Positions 1 through 9,364 of a stretch of 64,000 nt of DNA are shown here, in pieces. Location of the stretch: positions 1 through 64,000 of the forward strand of contig NZ_JAEPWM010000009.1 in assembly GCF_016654015.1 (NCBI RefSeq). The letters are read 5' to 3'. This DNA is from Ramlibacter ginsenosidimutans (lineage in GTDB: Bacteria; Pseudomonadota; Gammaproteobacteria; Burkholderiales; Burkholderiaceae_C). Each line of letters opens with the position of its first letter. Positions within the stretch are counted from its first letter, which is position 1. The notes under the pieces were generated by a model. That model was given only the letters and a program-made list of their open reading frames with translations, did no database searches and was not told where the DNA came from. A program made the position numbers and the translations under genes.

Positions 1-197
1 TGCGCACTGAGGTGCGCGCTCGAACGACTGCGCTGCCGAGGAGCGATCCCTCCGTTCTTCTGCAGGGCATCGAAAAGCGAGCTCTTGGCCCGACCTCCCA
101 ATGCGCCGGAGATCTCAGCCAGGCTTTGACCCTGCTTCCACCTGTTCCAGAGTTCTCGCCTTTCCTGAAATGTCAGGCGTGCCCTGCGTCTCGCCAT
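1..197 (-). CDS. IS30-family transposase, N-terminal part (cut by window edge)
   Basis: The first 65 codons are open and begin MARRRARLTFQERRELW, followed by a helix-turn-helix-like stretch (QGQSLAEISGALG) and LQKNGGIAP. This layout is typical of the N-terminus of IS30-family transposases, which bind the element ends and move the element by a DDE mechanism. The DDE catalytic domain would lie left of the window, so activity cannot be judged. The start ATG at 197 follows GGAGAGACCGGG, which contains a usable ribosome site. The gene points away from uvrC and sits about 160 bp downstream of its stop. I could not define the element's terminal repeat with confidence. Confidence 0.8.
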   Translation of the reverse strand, partial: MARRRARLTFQERRELWNRWKQGQSLAEISGALGGRAKSSLFDALQKNGGIAPRQRSRSSAHLSA

Positions 198-257
198 CCC
201 GGTCTCTCCAACATCTTGGGTGAACAATGATGTTGCCTTGACCGGTTGAACTCACCA

Positions 258-340
258 CGCAAAGGTTTCGCAAAAGACGCAAAAGCATTCAAGCAGGCTT
301 TCTTCTGCGTCCTCTGCGGAACTTCTGCGTCCTCTGCGTC
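258..340. repeat. Intergenic tandem-type repeat (cgcaaa and ctgcgtcctctgcg units)
   Basis: Between the transposase and uvrC lies an array of short similar units. The hexamer CGCAAA occurs at 258, 269 and 278. The 17-mer CTTCTGCGTCCTCTGCG occurs twice, at 304-320 and 324-340, separated by GAA. Similar phased CGCAAAG/CTGCGTC arrays are common in intergenic DNA of many bacteria (from memory, not searched). The function is unknown. It is not a terminator, as there is no hairpin followed by a T-run. Confidence 0.6.
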
Positions 341-360
341 CGGTTGTTGGGTTTGAAGGT

Positions 361-2475
361 TCAGTGCAACGCGCGATAGATCTCTTCCGCCAGTTCCCGC
401 GAGATGCCTTCCACTGTTGCGATGTCCTCGACGCTCGCCGCGGCGACGCCGCGCACGCCGCCGAAGCGTTGCAGCAGGCGGGCGCGCTTCTTCGCGCCGA
501 TGCCCGGGATTTCCTCCAGTTGGCTGCCGCCCACGCGCACGCGGGCCCGCCGCGCCCGCATGCCGGTGATGGCGAAGCGGTGCGCCTCGTCGCGGATCTG
601 CGCGATCAGCATCAGGGCCGCCGATTCGCGGCCCAGGTAGGTCTTCTCGCGGCCGTCGGCGAAAACGAGTTCCTCCAGGCCAACCTTGCGGCCTTCGCCC
701 TTCTCGACGCCGACGATCACGGACAGGTCGAGTCCCAGTTCGGCGAACACCTCGCGCGCCATGCTTACCTGGCCGCGGCCGCCATCCACCAGCACGAGGT
801 CCGGCAGCCTCTGCGCGCTGCCGCCGCCCCCGACCTTGGGTTTTTTCAGTTTCCCGGCGTCGCCCACCGCTTCGGCGGACTCCGCCGCTTCCGCAAAGGC
901 GGCGGCCTGCGGGTCGGCGACCGCCTCGACCTGCACGTCGCCCGCGGGCTCGTCCTGTGCTTGCGCGGCCACTTCCTCGGGCGCGTCTTCGGGCGGCGTC
1001 GCATCCGGCGTGTCGCGGCCGGCCTGCGCCAGCCGCGCATACCGGCGCGTGAGCACCTGGCGCATGGCGGCGTAGTCGTCGCCTGGCGTGATGCCGTCGA
1101 TGTTGAAGCGGCGGTACTCGCGGTTCTGCATCTGGTGGTGGTGGAACACCACGCACGACGCCTGCGTCGCCTCGCCCGCCGTGTGCGAGATGTCGAAGCA
1201 TTCGATGCGGAAGGTGTCCAGGTTGTCTGGGGCCAGGTCCAGCGCCTCCACGAGCGCGCGCGTGCGCGCCTGCTGCGAGCCCTCTTCCGCCAGCAGCCGC
1301 GCGAGCTGCAGTTCCGCGTTCTTCTCGGCCATCTCCAGCCACAGGCGCCGCTGCCCGCGCGGGTTGTGCGCCACGCCGATGCGGCTGCCCGCCTGCTGCG
1401 ACAGGGCTTCGACCAGCTCCGGCATCACCGGATGGCTCGTGATCAGCGCGGAGGGCACCGGCACGCCGATGTAGTGCTGCGCAATGAAGGCCTCCAGCAC
1501 CTGCACTTCCACCGGCTGCACCGGCGCCGCCTCGTCCGCGTCGAATTCCTGCAGCGCCGCGGCGTCCTCGATGTGGCTGGGGAAGTAGGCGCGGTCGCCG
1601 AGGTGCCGGCCGCCGCGCACCATCGCGAGGTTCACGCAGGCCTTGCCGCCCTGCACGCGCACGGCGAGGATGTCCACGTCCTTGTCGGAGGCGGTCTCCA
1701 CCGACTGCTGGTGCAGCACCTTGGAGAGCGCCGACATCTGGTTGCGCAGTTCGGCGGCCTGCTCGAACTCCAGCTTCTCGGCGTGCTCCATCATGCGTTG
1801 TTCCAGCGCCTGCAGCACGCTCTGCGCCTCGCCGCGCAGGAACGCCTCGGCATTCTGCACGTCGCGTTGGTAGTCCTGGGGCGAGACCAGGTTCACGCAC
1901 GGCCCCGAGCAGCGCTTGATCTGGTACAGCAGGCAGGGCCGCGTGCGGTTCGCGAACACGGTGTCCTCGCAGGTGCGCAGCCGGAACACCTTCTGCAGCA
2001 GCTGGATCGACTCCTTCACCGCCCAGGCGCTCGGGTAGGGGCCGAAGTAGCGGTGCTTGCGGTCCACCGCGCCGCGGTAGTAAGCGACGCGCGGGAAGGC
2101 GGCGGGCATGGCCAGCGCGCCCTCCTTCGTCACCGGCAGGCGGTCCGGCGTGCCGGTGATCTTCAGGTAGGGATAGCTCTTGTCGTCGCGGAACAGGATG
2201 TTGTAGCGCGGCGCCAGCGTCTTGATCAGGTTGTTCTCGAGCAGCAGCGCCTCGGCTTCGGAGCGCACCACCGTCGTGTCCAGCCGCGCGATCTTGCCGA
2301 TCATGTGGCCGATGCGCGTGCCGCCATGGTTCTTCTGGAAGTAGCTGGAGACGCGCTTCTTCAGGTTGCGCGCCTTGCCGACATAGAGCACGCCGCCCTC
2401 GGCGTCGTAGTAACGATAGACGCCGGGCAGCGCCGGCAGCGCGGCCACCTGCGCGAGCAGTTCGTCCGAATGCAT
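361..2475 (-). CDS. uvrC: UvrABC excinuclease subunit C
   Basis: UvrC makes both incisions around a DNA lesion after UvrB loads, in nucleotide excision repair. The 704-residue product has a GIY-YIG-type N-terminal nuclease domain (about residues 15-93, [21 protein letters not shown]), a UVR motif near residue 210, the C-terminal RNase H-like endonuclease domain ([10 protein letters not shown] and [10 protein letters not shown]) and terminal helix-hairpin-helix motifs ([15 protein letters not shown]). It is longer than the usual 600-650 residues because of an Ala/Glu/Asp-rich insert at about residues 485-545, inside the endonuclease domain just before the PDLVLVDGG motif; such inserts are common in this order. 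It is divergent from earP with 20 bp between the start codons. Confidence 0.97.
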   Translation of the reverse strand: MHSDELLAQVAALPALPGVYRYYDAEGGVLYVGKARNLKKRVSSYFQKNHGGTRIGHMIGKIARLDTTVVRSEAEALLLENNLIKTLAPRYNILFRDDKSYPYLKITGTPDRLPVTKEGALAMPAAFPRVAYYRGAVDRKHRYFGPYPSAWAVKESIQLLQKVFRLRTCEDTVFANRTRPCLLYQIKRCSGPCVNLVSPQDYQRDVQNAEAFLRGEAQSVLQALEQRMMEHAEKLEFEQAAELRNQMSALSKVLHQQSVETASDKDVDILAVRVQGGKACVNLAMVRGGRHLGDRAYFPSHIEDAAALQEFDADEAAPVQPVEVQVLEAFIAQHYIGVPVPSALITSHPVMPELVEALSQQAGSRIGVAHNPRGQRRLWLEMAEKNAELQLARLLAEEGSQQARTRALVEALDLAPDNLDTFRIECFDISHTAGEATQASCVVFHHHQMQNREYRRFNIDGITPGDDYAAMRQVLTRRYARLAQAGRDTPDATPPEDAPEEVAAQAQDEPAGDVQVEAVADPQAAAFAEAAESAEAVGDAGKLKKPKVGGGGSAQRLPDLVLVDGGRGQVSMAREVFAELGLDLSVIVGVEKGEGRKVGLEELVFADGREKTYLGRESAALMLIAQIRDEAHRFAITGMRARRARVRVGGSQLEEIPGIGAKKRARLLQRFGGVRGVAAASVEDIATVEGISRELAEEIYRALH

Positions 2476-2495
2476 TGCCCTATTATCCCGGCGAC

Positions 2496-3539
2496 ATGCA
2501 CTGGGACATCTTCTGCAGGGTCATCGACAACCACGGCGACGCCGGCGTGTGCTGGCGGCTCGCCGCGGAGCTCGCGGCACGCGGCGAGTCCGTGCGGCTG
2601 TGGATGGACGACGTTGCCATGCTCTCGTGGATGGCGCCCCAGGGCGCACCGGGCGTGAAGGTCGTGCACTGGACCGGGCCGGTGCCCGCCGCCGAACCGG
2701 GCGAGGTCGTCGTGGAAGCGTTCGGCTGCGATCCCCCGCCGGCCTTCGTCGCGCGCATGGCCTCCCTGGTGCCGCCGCCCGCCTGGATCAACCTGGAGTA
2801 CCTCTCGGCGGAGGATTACGTCGAACGCAGCCACGGCCTGCCCTCTCCCGTGATGAGCGGTCCCGGCGCGGGGCTGGTGAAGCGCTTCTTCTACCCCGGC
2901 TTCACGCCACGCACGGGCGGGCTGCTGCGCGAACGCGACCTGGCCGCTCGCCGCGCGGCGCACGACCGCGCGGCCTGGCTGCGCCAGTGGGGCATCACGG
3001 ACCCGCAGGCGCAGGTGCTCAGCCTGTTCTGCTACGAGCCGCGGGCGCTCCCGGACCTGCTGGAGCAACTGGCGGCGCAGGACCGGCCAACCCACCTGCT
3101 GGTCACGGCCGGACGGGCGAGCGCCGCCGTCCACGCGCTGCAGGCGCAGGATCGTGGAACGCTGCGCCTGCACTGGCTGCCCCTGTTGACGCAGCGCGGC
3201 TACGACGAACTGCTGTGGTCCTGCGACCTGAACTTCGTGCGGGGCGAGGACTCGGTCGTGCGCGCGCTGCTCGCTGGCGCTCCCTTCGTATGGCAGATCT
3301 ATCCGCAGGACGACCTTGCCCACCACGCCAAGCTCGAGGCCTTCCTAGCCTGGCTGGCGCCGCCGCGCGACCTGCGTGATTTTTTCCTGGCGTGGAACGA
3401 CGCAACGCCCGCTGCCCTGCCGCGGCTGGCCATCGCCGACTGGCGCGCCTGCGCCCGGCGGGCGCGGGAAAAAGCCGAGACCTTGCCGGAGCTCGTGGCC
3501 GGGCTGGCGCGCCTGGCCGCCGGTGAGGCTAGAATATAG
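2496..3539 (+). CDS. earP: EF-P arginine rhamnosyltransferase EarP
   Basis: EarP transfers rhamnose from dTDP-L-rhamnose to Arg32 of elongation factor P, activating it to rescue ribosomes stalled at polyprolines. The 347-residue protein begins [20 protein letters not shown], with the conserved Asp-rich DNHGDAG loop. It carries the family motif [21 protein letters not shown] in the C-terminal half, a GT-B sugar-nucleotide site. The ATG at 2496 was chosen over an in-frame TTG at 2475, which would overlap the uvrC start. The target gene efp follows 116 bp downstream on the same strand, the classic arrangement in beta- and some gammaproteobacteria. Confidence 0.96.
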   Translation: MHWDIFCRVIDNHGDAGVCWRLAAELAARGESVRLWMDDVAMLSWMAPQGAPGVKVVHWTGPVPAAEPGEVVVEAFGCDPPPAFVARMASLVPPPAWINLEYLSAEDYVERSHGLPSPVMSGPGAGLVKRFFYPGFTPRTGGLLRERDLAARRAAHDRAAWLRQWGITDPQAQVLSLFCYEPRALPDLLEQLAAQDRPTHLLVTAGRASAAVHALQAQDRGTLRLHWLPLLTQRGYDELLWSCDLNFVRGEDSVVRALLAGAPFVWQIYPQDDLAHHAKLEAFLAWLAPPRDLRDFFLAWNDATPAALPRLAIADWRACARRAREKAETLPELVAGLARLAAGEARI

Positions 3540-3655
3540 AGCTTTGCGCTTCGGGCCAGACCCGTGAGCGCACCGCTTGCCGCCACCCGCAACCTGCGCG
3601 CGACGGCGCCAAGTCGGCCCCCAGCGGGGCCGTGGCCCTCACCGAAGACACCGTC

Positions 3656-4210
3656 ATGAAAATCGCTCAAGAAATCCGCGCCGGCAACGTGATCATGCAC
3701 AGCGGCCAGCCCTGGGTCGTGCTGAAGACCGAATACTCCCGCGGCGGCCGCAACGCGGCCACCGTGCGCATGAAGCTCAAGTCGCTGCTGAACAACCAGG
3801 GCACGGAAACCGTGTTCAAGGCCGACGACAAGATGGACCAGATCGTGCTGGACAAGAAGGACTGCACGTACTCCTACTTCGCCGACCCGATGTACGTCTG
3901 GATGGACGCCGAGTACAACCAGTACGAGGTCGAGAAGGAAAACATGGGCGACGCCCTGAACTACCTCGAGGACGGCATGCCCGCCGAAGTGGTGTTCTAC
4001 GAAGGCAAGGCGATCTCCGTGGAAATCCCGACCAGCGTCGAGCGCGAGATCACCTGGACCGAGCCGGCCGTCAAGGGCGACACTTCGGGCAAGGTGCTCA
4101 AGCCGGCCAAGCTCGCCACCGGCTACGAGATCGGCGTGCCGATCTTCGTCGCGCAGGGCGACAAGGTGGAAATCGACACGCGCACGGGCGAATACCGCCG
4201 CCGCGTCTGA
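3656..4210 (+). CDS. efp: Elongation factor P (EarP-modified type)
   Basis: EF-P binds between the P and E sites of the ribosome and promotes peptide bond formation at consecutive prolines. The 184-residue product has the three beta-barrel domains of the family. Its domain I loop reads SRGGRNAA, placing arginine at residue 32, the position EarP rhamnosylates; the lysine of the EpmA-modified type is absent. The ATG at 3656 matches the family N-terminus ([13 protein letters not shown]); an in-frame GTG lies 24 bp upstream. It is probably co-transcribed with earP or has its own promoter in the 116-bp gap, and it ends at a strong terminator. Confidence 0.98.
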   Translation: MKIAQEIRAGNVIMHSGQPWVVLKTEYSRGGRNAATVRMKLKSLLNNQGTETVFKADDKMDQIVLDKKDCTYSYFADPMYVWMDAEYNQYEVEKENMGDALNYLEDGMPAEVVFYEGKAISVEIPTSVEREITWTEPAVKGDTSGKVLKPAKLATGYEIGVPIFVAQGDKVEIDTRTGEYRRRV

Positions 4211-4227
4211 GCGACGCACACTCCACG

Positions 4228-4252
4228 AAAGGCTCCGCGAGGAGCCTTTTTT
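4228..4252 (+). terminator. Rho-independent terminator of efp
   Basis: Stem AAAGGCTCC / GGAGCCTTT with loop GCGA, running into six T residues (4247-4252), 17 bp after the efp stop. Confidence 0.92.
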
Positions 4253-4302
4253 GCGTTCCGGCCGTTTTGCGTTCTACTCGGCCGCGATCCCGCCAGCCGC
4301 CA

Positions 4303-5097
4303 ATGTCCTTCCCGCTCTCCCGCATCACCGCCCCGTTCCGCATGCAGCCTGGGTTGCAGCGGCTCGCCGGCGAGCCGCGCCACCTGAGCGCGCTCACGCC
4401 CGGCAGCGCGCTGTGGCAGGAGAAGAAGCGCGTGCTGGACAGCGGCGCGAGCCGCCTCGCCGTGCCAGGCTTCGATCCGCAGCCCGCAATCACCGCGATC
4501 CTGGCGCAGGCGCGTGCGGAAGGCATCGCTGCGGCCGGGCCGATCGAACTCGCGTTCGAGGAAGACTTCGCGGTCCTGGAGGCGCAAGGCACGACCCTGC
4601 CCTGGCTGTGCGTCTGCGTGCCCTCGCACTGGGCGCCGGAGGACAAGCTCGGCCTGCCCTTTAGCGCCGTGCATGCGCCCGTGGCCGACAGCAGCGCCCT
4701 GCTCTCCGCCGCGTCCCATCTGGTGCGGCTGGTCACGGGCGGCGAGCGTTTCGAGCGCTTCGTCTGGACGCTCTCCCCGAGCGGCCGCTACGACCAGCAC
4801 CCCCGCCGGCACGCGCGCGCGCCCTGGCCGGACACGGCCGACGCCGACGCCTTTGCCGCGCAATGCTTCCTGCGCGCGGAACGCCAGACCTTCTTTCCCG
4901 TGCCCGGCGTGCCGGGGCAGGCGGTGTTCACGATCCGCGTGATGCTGCAGCCCCTGGCCGAGGCCGTGCGGAGCGCGGACGACGCACGGCGGCTGCACGA
5001 CGCGCTCGCCTCCATGAGCGCAGCCGTGCTCGCGTACAAGGGCCTCGCGCCGGCGCGCGATCGCCTGCTCGCCTGGCTGACCACCCGGGCCGCATGA
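4303..5097 (+). CDS. DUF3445 protein (heme-dependent oxidative N-demethylase-like)
   Basis: The 264-residue product begins MSFPLSRITAPFRMQPGLQRL and contains the DUF3445 signature region (EKKRVLDSG, AIAFEEDFAVLE-like segment, WTLSPSGRYDQHPRR and FRAERQTFFPVP-like segment). DUF3445 includes the alpha subunit of heme-dependent dimethylamine-type oxidative N-demethylase. In that enzyme further subunits supply electrons, but none is encoded next to this gene, so a stand-alone oxidoreductase role is possible. No signal peptide is seen. It follows the efp terminator and converges with the membrane protein gene on the other strand. The family call is good; the substrate is unknown. Confidence 0.8.
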   Translation: MSFPLSRITAPFRMQPGLQRLAGEPRHLSALTPGSALWQEKKRVLDSGASRLAVPGFDPQPAITAILAQARAEGIAAAGPIELAFEEDFAVLEAQGTTLPWLCVCVPSHWAPEDKLGLPFSAVHAPVADSSALLSAASHLVRLVTGGERFERFVWTLSPSGRYDQHPRRHARAPWPDTADADAFAAQCFLRAERQTFFPVPGVPGQAVFTIRVMLQPLAEAVRSADDARRLHDALASMSAAVLAYKGLAPARDRLLAWLTTRAA

Positions 5098-5145
5098 TGG
5101 AAGCGCGTCGTCCCGCTGGGACGCGCGCTCGCCTGGTAAGGCTGT

Positions 5146-5838
5146 TCAGGCGCCGCGCAGCAGCAGCAGCCAGGCCGCGAGCGTGGCGAACGCCACGGCG
5201 GCGCCGACGACGCTGGCCCACAGCAGCGACGAGCCCGCCCGCGTGCGCGCGGCGGTGCGCCCCGCCAGCGGCTCGCTTCCCGGATACGGCGCGGCATGCG
5301 GCAGGCTTTCCGCCAGTTCGCCGGCGGCTTCCGGCTTCAGCAGGTCGAGGCTCACGCGCTGCGTGCCCGACCCATCCGGACTGCGGATCCACAGGTCGAC
5401 GATCGTCGCCCGCAGCCGCGCATGCGCAATGTCCTGCAACGGGAACTTGATGCGCTCTTCCTTCCAGTCGGGGCCCACTCGGAAGCGGCCGGACACGCGC
5501 AGGACCTTGCCCTGCACGCGCACATCCACTTCGCCCTGGAACGGCGGGATGGTGTAGCCGGCGCCCTGCACCTCCAGCACCCGCGCGGGGTGGATGCCCT
5601 GCACGACCGGACGGCTGGGCGCACCGGCGGGCGCAGCGCCCTGGGAGCTGGCGGCGAAGCCGTGGTCGGGCAGCGCCTGCCGGACCAGTTCGCCGACGGT
5701 CGTGCGGCTGCCGTCCTCGCCCACCAGCACGCTCTTGCTGCTCAAGGCCTTCTTCACCTTCATGCCGACGATGGTTCGCCGATCGTAGGGACCGACCCTG
5801 CGGCCTTCGAGCAGCACGTGATAGACCGGGTTCTGCAA
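5146..5838 (-). CDS. GYF-like domain protein with C-terminal membrane anchor
   Basis: The N-terminus (NPVYHVLLEGRRVGPYDRRTIVGMKVKKAL) resembles the GYF_2/DUF4339 fold, in which 'GP-Y' and a following helix mark small domains often fused to membrane segments. A middle beta-rich part (residues about 80-170) is followed by a single hydrophobic segment at the C-terminus (SLLWASVVGAAVAFATLAAWLLLL), suggesting a tail anchor. I start it at TTG 5838, which follows GGGGAAGAG at good spacing; an upstream in-frame TTG at 5922 would collide with the divergent gene. The specific role is unknown. Confidence 0.6.
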   Translation of the reverse strand: MQNPVYHVLLEGRRVGPYDRRTIVGMKVKKALSSKSVLVGEDGSRTTVGELVRQALPDHGFAASSQGAAPAGAPSRPVVQGIHPARVLEVQGAGYTIPPFQGEVDVRVQGKVLRVSGRFRVGPDWKEERIKFPLQDIAHARLRATIVDLWIRSPDGSGTQRVSLDLLKPEAAGELAESLPHAAPYPGSEPLAGRTAARTRAGSSLLWASVVGAAVAFATLAAWLLLLRGA

Positions 5839-5930
5839 CTCTTCCCCTTCTTCTTGTCCCGACAGGATACCGGCAGGGTGCGGTGGGCGGGAAGCCCGGT
5901 CGTCCCGGGATTGCGGCCACAATGCTCCCC

Positions 5931-6794
5931 ATGTCTTCGACCCGCAACATCCACGACCGGCGGCTGGCCGACGCCTGGGCCACGCTCAAGGCGTCCTCCG
6001 ATTCCGGCCTGCCCCTGGAGCCCGATGCCAACCGGCTGGCCTTCGCCGACCCCGAGTTCCTGCTGCGCCGCGAAACGCGCGGCATCCGCTTCCAGCTCGA
6101 GCTGCTCAAGCCCGACCTGGAACAGCAGGCCCACGGCATCGAGAACACCATCGTCGTGTTCGGCAGCGCGCGCCTGCGCGACAGCGAGACCTCGGCCGGA
6201 ATGGTGAAGGCCGCCGAGGCTTCGGGCGACGAGGCGGTGATCCGCCGCGCCCGTGCCCTGGCCCGCAACGCGCATTACTACGAGAAGGCGCAGGCCTTCG
6301 GCCGCATCGTCGCCGAGTACAGCGCCGGCAAGGAGCCGCGCGACATGCTGTTCGTGTGCACCGGGGGCGGCCCCGGCATCATGGAGGCCGCCAACCGCGG
6401 GGCCGACGAGGCGGGCGGCATCAGCGTGGGCCTGTCCATCGCATTGCCGATGGAGGAAGCCGCGAATACCTACGTGACGCCCGCGCTGTCCTTCAAGTTC
6501 CACTACTTCGCGCTGCGCAAGATGCACTTCATGATGCGCGCGAAGGCCCTGGTCGCCTTCCCCGGCGGCTTCGGCACCCTGGACGAACTGTTCGAGGTGA
6601 TCACGCTGGTGCAGACGCGCAAGGCGCGCCAGGTGCCGATCGTGCTGTTCGGCTCCGACTACTGGAAGCGGCTGATCAATTTCGAGCTGCTGGTGGAGGA
6701 AGGCGTGATCTCGCCGGCAGACCTGGACCTGTTCCAGTTCGCGGACGAGCCCGAGGCTGCCTGGGACGCGATCAAGAGCTTCTACCGGCTGTAA
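5931..6794 (+). CDS. LOG/TIGR00730-type Rossmann-fold protein
   Basis: Members of this family are nucleotide 5'-monophosphate phosphoribohydrolases or related proteins. The product has the two family motifs, GGGPGIMEAANRGA and PGGFGTLDELFEV, that form the phosphate-binding and catalytic site. About 95 residues precede the Rossmann core, so it belongs to the longer branch found in proteobacteria, whose activity is poorly defined. ATG 5931 is used; ATG 5922 three codons upstream is equally possible. Its 3' end overlaps the convergent MFS gene by 23 bp. Confidence 0.85.
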   Translation: MSSTRNIHDRRLADAWATLKASSDSGLPLEPDANRLAFADPEFLLRRETRGIRFQLELLKPDLEQQAHGIENTIVVFGSARLRDSETSAGMVKAAEASGDEAVIRRARALARNAHYYEKAQAFGRIVAEYSAGKEPRDMLFVCTGGGPGIMEAANRGADEAGGISVGLSIALPMEEAANTYVTPALSFKFHYFALRKMHFMMRAKALVAFPGGFGTLDELFEVITLVQTRKARQVPIVLFGSDYWKRLINFELLVEEGVISPADLDLFQFADEPEAAWDAIKSFYRL

Positions 6795-7959
6795 GGTCCT
6801 TCAGGCGCCAGGCGACGCGGATGCCGGAGCCCACGGTCGCCGACACCACCCAGAACACGGCGCCGATGCCCACCAGGGTGCCGGCGCCTCCGAACAGCAT
6901 GGGCATCACGACGCTGGAGGCGTTGATCACCATCATGCGCATGCCCACCGCCTCGCCCTGGCGGTGCTCGGGCGTGATCTGGTGCAGCATGCTCATGACC
7001 ATGGGCTGGACCATGCCCAGGGCGAACCCGAGCAGCACCGAGCACGCCCCCATGGTGAGCGCCAGGTGCATGAAGGGGTAGATCGCGTAGATCAGGGTCG
7101 TGGCGACCATCGCCGCGACGATCAGCACCCACTCGTGCACGCGCGCGGCCAGCACCGGCAGCACGACCCGGATCGCGGCGGCAGCGAAGGCGAACACGCC
7201 CAGGATGGTTCCGATCACCGAGGCCGAGAGCCCCCGCTCGTGGCCCAGCACCGGCACCACGAAGGTGTGCACGTCCCAGGCCGAGGACAGGAACCAGTTC
7301 ACGAGGATGAGCCGGCGGAAGTTCGGCTCCCGCCAGAGGTCCCAGGCCTTGCCGCGCCGGGCCGCATGGTGCGACGCCACCGGCGCGAGCTCCCGGGCCT
7401 GCCGCACGAAGGCCCACGTGACCAGCGGGAACATGGCCAGCAGCAGGAAGGCCGCGCGGTACCCCGCATGGTCGATCACCAGCCCCGCCACGAAGGGGCC
7501 GACGAAGTTCGAGAAGGCGGGGCCGATCGCCAGCCAGGAGAAGGCCTGCTTCAGCTCGGCGGGCGTGTGCGCGGCGCGCCCCACGTGCCGCTGCAGCGCG
7601 ATGACCGCGGTGCCGGTCGCACCGCCCGTGAGCAGTGCGCTCAGGCACAGCACCGGGAACACGGGGAACGCGAATGCCAGCCCAGCGCCCAGCGATCCGG
7701 CGCAGACGCTGAGCGCGAACGGCCGCTTGAGCCCATGCCGGTCGGCGAAGCGCCCGGCCGGCAGCGACAGGAACACCTGCGTCAGTGCATAGAGCGACAG
7801 CAGCACGCCGACCGCCGCCTCGCTGTAGCCCTGGCGCAGCGCCAGCAGCGGCGCGGCCATGCGCATGCCCGCCATGGTGGCGTGCAGGAACACATGGCCG
7901 ACGATGAGCTGGAACAGCTCGCGGCGCTGGCCTGCCGGCTCAGGATTCGGCGTCGTCAC
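6772..7959 (-). CDS. Major facilitator superfamily transporter
   Basis: The 395-residue protein has about 12 hydrophobic segments and the loop 2-3 MFS motif GRFADRHGLKRPFAL. It is a secondary carrier in the inner membrane; the substrate cannot be told from sequence. The start is GTG at 7959, inside the end of rmuC (20-bp overlap), so it is probably translated from the same leftward transcript as the NhaD, dehydrogenase and rmuC genes upstream. A drug or metabolite exporter is plausible. Confidence 0.85.
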   Translation of the reverse strand: MTTPNPEPAGQRRELFQLIVGHVFLHATMAGMRMAAPLLALRQGYSEAAVGVLLSLYALTQVFLSLPAGRFADRHGLKRPFALSVCAGSLGAGLAFAFPVFPVLCLSALLTGGATGTAVIALQRHVGRAAHTPAELKQAFSWLAIGPAFSNFVGPFVAGLVIDHAGYRAAFLLLAMFPLVTWAFVRQARELAPVASHHAARRGKAWDLWREPNFRRLILVNWFLSSAWDVHTFVVPVLGHERGLSASVIGTILGVFAFAAAAIRVVLPVLAARVHEWVLIVAAMVATTLIYAIYPFMHLALTMGACSVLLGFALGMVQPMVMSMLHQITPEHRQGEAVGMRMMVINASSVVMPMLFGGAGTLVGIGAVFWVVSATVGSGIRVAWRLKDLTAGRSS

Positions 7960-9364
7960 CGGCGTCCGCCAGCGGCAGCAGGGCCTGGGCCTGGTTCTCC
8001 GGCAGCGCCTCGATGTTCTTCAGCGCGCGGCGCATCATCTTGGTCCGGGTGTCGGCCTTGTCGACCGTGTCGGCGGCCTTCTGCACCTGCTCCTTGATGC
8101 GTGCGACCCATTCGCCGTAGCGCTCGAACTCGGTCTTCACCGCGCCCAGCACCTTCCACACTTCGGAGGCCTGCTGCTCCAGCGCCAGCGTGCGGAAGCC
8201 CATGTGCAGGCTGTTCAGCATCGCGAGCAAGGTGGTCGGCCCCGCGAGGGTGACGCGGTAGTCGCGCTGGATCTTGTCCATCAGGCCGGGGCGGCGCAGC
8301 ACCTCGGCGTACAGGCTCTCGATCGGCAGGAACAGGATGGCGAAGTCCGTGGTGTAGGGAGGGCACAGGTAGTACTCGCAGATGGACTTCGCCTCCTCGC
8401 GGATGCGCACTTCCAGCGCGCGGCCCGCGCTCTCCACGCCGGCGGCGTCCGCGCGGTCGTGCGCTTCGAGCAGGCGTTCGTAATCGTCGCGCGGGAACTT
8501 GGCGTCGATGGGCAGCCACACCGGCGAGCCGTCGTCGCTGCGGCCCGGGAAGCGGATCGCGAAGTCGACGCGCTGGTTGCTGCGCGGCTTGGTCTCCACC
8601 TGCTTGGCGTACTGGTCGGTCGTGAGCACCTGTTCGAGCAGGTTCTCCAGCTGTACCTCGCCGAACATGCCGCGCGTCTTCACATTGGTCAGCACGCGCT
8701 GCAGGTCGCCCACGCCCTGCGCCAGCGACTGCATCTGCCCGAGGCCGTGGTGCACCTGCTCCAGCCGCTCGGCCACCTGCTTGAAGCTCTCGCCCAGGCG
8801 CGCCTCCAGCGTGGTCTGCAGCTTCTCGTCGACCGTCTGGCGCATCTCGTCGAGCTTGGCCGCGTTGGTCTGCTGCATCGCGTTGAGCTGCGTCTCCAGC
8901 GTCTCGCGCACTTCGGCGATACGCCGCGCATTGGCTTCGCTCAGGTCGCGCAGCGAATCGGAGATCGTCTTCTGCGTGAGCGCCAGCTGCTGGGCGAAGG
9001 ACTCGATCTGCGTGCTCTGGGTGCGCGCGGCCTCCTGGCCCTGCTGCACCAGGTTCTGCTGGAACGCCGACAGCGTCTGCGTCAGCTGCTGCGCAAAGGT
9101 GTCGATCTGCGCGTTGTGGGTGCGGCTCGCCTCCTGCCCCTGCTGCGTCAGCGACTGCTGGAAGGCCGAGAGCGTTTGCATCACTTCTCCGCGCAGTCCG
9201 CGCGAGCTCTCGCTGATCTCGCGGCGCAGTTCGCGCTCGAGCCGCTCGTTGGCCGCCATCAATTCGACGCGGCCGGTGTCCTGCACCGGCGGCTTGCGCA
9301 TCAGCAGCGCCACCAGCAGCACCAGGCTGGCCAGGCCCAGCGCCATCACGATCCAGATTTCCAC
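7940..9364 (-). CDS. rmuC: DNA recombination protein RmuC
   Basis: RmuC-family proteins limit recombination at inverted repeats in E. coli and carry a nuclease-like core. This 474-residue product has an N-terminal membrane segment (VMALGLASLVLLVALLM), a long coiled coil of repeated QQ/FAQQL units at about residues 45-190, and the conserved core (TRGMFGEVQLENLLE, WLPIDAKFPRDDYERL, FLPIESLYAEVL). The start is GTG at 9364, whose first base overlaps the TAG stop of the upstream dehydrogenase gene (TAGTG), showing translational coupling. Two nearly identical heptad blocks (QTLSAFQQ-L-QQGQEA-RT) indicate an internal duplication in the coiled coil. Confidence 0.93.
   Translation of the reverse strand: MEIWIVMALGLASLVLLVALLMRKPPVQDTGRVELMAANERLERELRREISESSRGLRGEVMQTLSAFQQSLTQQGQEASRTHNAQIDTFAQQLTQTLSAFQQNLVQQGQEAARTQSTQIESFAQQLALTQKTISDSLRDLSEANARRIAEVRETLETQLNAMQQTNAAKLDEMRQTVDEKLQTTLEARLGESFKQVAERLEQVHHGLGQMQSLAQGVGDLQRVLTNVKTRGMFGEVQLENLLEQVLTTDQYAKQVETKPRSNQRVDFAIRFPGRSDDGSPVWLPIDAKFPRDDYERLLEAHDRADAAGVESAGRALEVRIREEAKSICEYYLCPPYTTDFAILFLPIESLYAEVLRRPGLMDKIQRDYRVTLAGPTTLLAMLNSLHMGFRTLALEQQASEVWKVLGAVKTEFERYGEWVARIKEQVQKAADTVDKADTRTKMMRRALKNIEALPENQAQALLPLADAGDDAES

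Noticed and set aside
198-260. Terminal inverted repeat of the IS30 element
   Set aside because: Only one end is visible and no target duplication can be compared, so the boundary was not called.
364-2658. Long open frame on the + strand opposite uvrC
   Set aside because: Translation is Arg/His/Ala-rich with no family motifs; a typical by-product of high GC opposite a conserved gene.
5085-5145. Hairpin GCGCGTCGTCCC...GGGACGCGCGC between the DUF3445 and GYF-like genes as a bidirectional terminator
   Set aside because: The stem is good but no T-run on either strand; left unannotated.
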